From assembly GCA_023415055.1 (NCBI GenBank), contig JAEZLZ010000145.1, positions 1-16,859 on the forward strand: DNA of 16,859 nt, given 5' to 3'. The notes under the pieces are model-generated. The model was not told the DNA's origin. It was given only the letters and a program-made list of their open reading frames with translations, and made no database searches. Source of the stretch: Bacillota bacterium (GTDB taxonomy: Bacteria; Bacillota; Clostridia; Lachnospirales; Lachnospiraceae). The position numbers were made by a program, and so were the translations under genes. Shown here piece by piece: positions 15,616 to 16,859 of the stretch (positions are counted from its first letter, which is position 1; each line of letters starts with the position of its first letter).

Positions 15616-15692
15616 CCGGTATGATTATTCCTACCGGCTTACGCGTGAATCCACGTTTATTAAGGCATAATGGGGTTAACCTGTTATGCCTT
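15616..15692 (+). other. Cluster of short hairpins upstream of mutS2
   Basis: Three successive stems: CCGGTA (15616-15621) with TACCGG (15632-15637), CGTG (15644-15647) with CACG (15652-15655), and AAGGCATAA (15662-15670) with TTATGCCTT (15684-15692). The last is followed by TTCT and could act as a weak terminator of upstream transcripts. Confidence 0.5.
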
Positions 15693-15737
15693 TTCTATGA
15701 AGAATCGGTTGATTTAGTTCCGCCGAAAAGACAACAT

Positions 15738-15788
15738 GCCCACAGGGAGTATTCTATCACGCTGCAATGGTAGGATCTTACTGTGGGC
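15738..15788 (+). promoter_or_regulatory. Two-tier hairpin directly before the mutS2 ribosome binding site
   Basis: GCCCACAG (15738-15745) pairs with CTGTGGGC (15781-15788). After a purine-rich internal loop (GGAGTA facing TCTTA), TTCTATCA (15752-15759) pairs with TGGTAGGA (15768-15775) with two G-U pairs and an 8-nt loop. The mutS2 AGGAGG begins only 11 nt later. It may be a leaky terminator (TATTTCTATT follows) or a regulatory leader element; I do not recognise a known riboswitch class. Confidence 0.55.
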
Positions 15789-15813
15789 TATTTCTATTAG
15801 GAGGTATTAATTA

Positions 15814-16859
15814 ATGTTAGAAAAATCAATCAATGCATTGGAATTTAATAAAATACGTAATAAACTGAGCGAGTATGCAGTGTCGGAGCAGGCACGCCAA
15901 AGACTCTTAGAGCTGACTCCTTATCTTAGCGAACGTGAGGTGAAGGCAAAAATCAATGATACAACGGAGGGACGCAGGATTCTCGATCATATCGGAACTC
16001 CTCCCTTGGCGGTAATGAAGGATATGACTATGCTGCTGGAGCTGGCCAAAAAGGGTGCCATGCTGGTACCGGAACAGCTGACGCAAATCGGTCTATTCAT
16101 CAATGCCTGCAGGAGAATGAAAGGGTTCTTAAAACGTGCCGAGTCTCTGGGTGTTGGGATTGCCGGTTACGGCGGTTCCATAATGGAACTGGATACCTTG
16201 TCTCATGCAATCGAAGACAGTATCCGAAATAATTCAATTGATGATAATGCATCCAAGGAATTGAAAGATATCCGTCGCAGGATGGAGCAGCTGCGCACCG
16301 AGATGAAGACAAAGCTGGAGAACCAGCTGCGCAGTAAGAAGGAATGGTTTTCTGAAGGATTTGTTGCGACAAGGAATGGCCACTTTGTGCTTCCTGTGAA
16401 AAAGGAATATAAGCATATGGTCAGCGGATCTGTGCTAGATATCTCCTCCAGCGGATCCACTTATTTTATTGAGCCGGTAATCGTAGCAAAGCTGAAGGAA
16501 GAATTAGCTGTTGAAGAAATTGCAGAAAGCAATGAGGAACGCCGTATTCTATATGAACTCTCTGCTATGGTTGATGAGAATGCCAATGAGCTTCGTCTCA
16601 ATATGGAGGCAATGGAAGCATTGGATTTCATCTTTGCAAAAGCAAAACTAAGTGTAGATATGAAGTCTGTTCCTCCTATGATGAACACTAATCGCAGAAT
16701 CCGGATCGAGAATGCCCGCCATCCTCTTTTAAAGGTTGAGGAATGTGTCCCATTGAATTTTGAATTAGGGAATGGGATCAATGGAATCGTAATCACCGGT
16801 CCGAATACAGGAGGAAAGACGGTAACCTTAAAAACGGTAGGATTATTACAGCTTATGGC
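15814..16859 (+). CDS. mutS2: MutS2 family ATPase/endonuclease, N-terminal part (runs off window)
   Basis: 348 codons of a gene that continues past the window end; full-length MutS2 is about 780-800 residues. MutS2 is a MutS-like ATPase with a C-terminal Smr domain. It has been assigned roles in suppressing recombination and, in Bacillus, in splitting collided ribosomes. The visible part starts MLEKSINALEFNKI and includes the conserved NGHFVLPVK and the SSSGSTYFIEP segment (about 211-220). The Walker A motif GPNTGGKT is at about 329-336, nearly at the end; the rest of the ATPase and the Smr nuclease lie outside. AGGAGG at 15799-15804 is 9 nt before the ATG. The frame is continuous with no internal stop. 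It is preceded by a hairpin-rich leader. Confidence 0.95.
   Translation, partial: MLEKSINALEFNKIRNKLSEYAVSEQARQRLLELTPYLSEREVKAKINDTTEGRRILDHIGTPPLAVMKDMTMLLELAKKGAMLVPEQLTQIGLFINACRRMKGFLKRAESLGVGIAGYGGSIMELDTLSHAIEDSIRNNSIDDNASKELKDIRRRMEQLRTEMKTKLENQLRSKKEWFSEGFVATRNGHFVLPVKKEYKHMVSGSVLDISSSGSTYFIEPVIVAKLKEELAVEEIAESNEERRILYELSAMVDENANELRLNMEAMEALDFIFAKAKLSVDMKSVPPMMNTNRRIRIENARHPLLKVEECVPLNFELGNGINGIVITGPNTGGKTVTLKTVGLLQLM

Larger units (their letters stand above)
15173..15813. other. Structure-rich non-coding stretch between CcdA fusion and mutS2
   Basis: 641 bp with no gene I can support. It contains a hairpin (15215-15249), a nested inverted repeat (15261-15436), a 12-codon mini-frame with a good ribosome binding site (15472-15510), and a run of hairpins leading to mutS2 (15616-15788). 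An open frame from TTG at 15528 to 15773 lacks a ribosome binding site, overlaps several hairpins and is not accepted as a gene. Confidence 0.65.

Noticed and set aside
15528..15773. 81-codon open frame starting with TTG before mutS2
   Set aside because: No ribosome binding site, a rare start codon, no recognisable protein character, and it runs through three hairpins; more likely untranslated.
15738..15813. T-box or known riboswitch before mutS2
   Set aside because: The T-box core sequence (AGGGTGGTACCGCG-like) and other class signatures I know are absent.
16100..16796. Several minus-strand open frames under mutS2
   Set aside because: All are shadows of the continuous mutS2 frame, which carries unmistakable family motifs.

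Overview
The window looks like a chromosomal segment of a plant-polysaccharide-fermenting Firmicute, most likely a Lachnospiraceae (Clostridium cluster XIVa, Clostridium phytofermentans-like) species. This rests on moderate-to-low GC with very AT-rich intergenic DNA, strong AGGAGG ribosome binding sites, intracellular xylan-side-chain enzymes without signal peptides, and a CcdA-redoxin fusion. The species assignment is inference. No tRNA, rRNA, CRISPR array, insertion sequence or phage gene was seen.

Layout. 1-968 (+) is the 3' part of a YyaL/DUF255 thioredoxin-domain gene, closed by a hairpin that also serves the convergent operon. 1118-8287 (-) is a four-gene operon read right to left: GH3 beta-xylosidase-like, GH67 alpha-glucuronidase (aguA), mannonate dehydratase (uxuA), fructuronate reductase (uxuB). 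8288-8988 is a 701-bp divergent regulatory region. 8989-9867 (+) is an AraC-family regulator. 9966-11531 (-) is a GH43 beta-xylosidase/arabinofuranosidase, convergent with the regulator across a shared terminator. 11678-11953 (+) is a small hypothetical gene. 12039-13320 (-) is a marR-degV pair. 13847-15172 (+) is a CcdA-TlpA fusion with its own clear promoter. 15173-15813 is a structure-rich non-coding stretch, and mutS2 starts at 15814 and runs off the end.

How the genes work together. The GH3, GH43 and GH67 enzymes would cut imported (methyl)glucurono- and arabino-xylooligosaccharides inside the cell into xylose, arabinose and (4-O-methyl)glucuronate. UxuB and UxuA then take fructuronate to mannonate to 2-keto-3-deoxygluconate. 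The glucuronate isomerase (uxaC), KDG kinase and aldolase, and a sugar transporter are not in the window.

The most interesting regulatory signal is a set of AGCAA-core direct-repeat pairs. They lie upstream of GH3 (22 bp apart), GH43 (22 bp apart) and the araC gene itself (33 bp apart), each oriented with the gene it precedes. They are candidate binding sites that would tie the divergent loci into one AraC-controlled regulon. Other points worth a look are a ~176-nt nested inverted repeat after the CcdA fusion, a multi-hairpin leader before mutS2, a perfect 13+13-bp palindrome upstream of the CcdA-fusion promoter, and a perfect 15-bp hairpin between the GH3 and GH67 genes.
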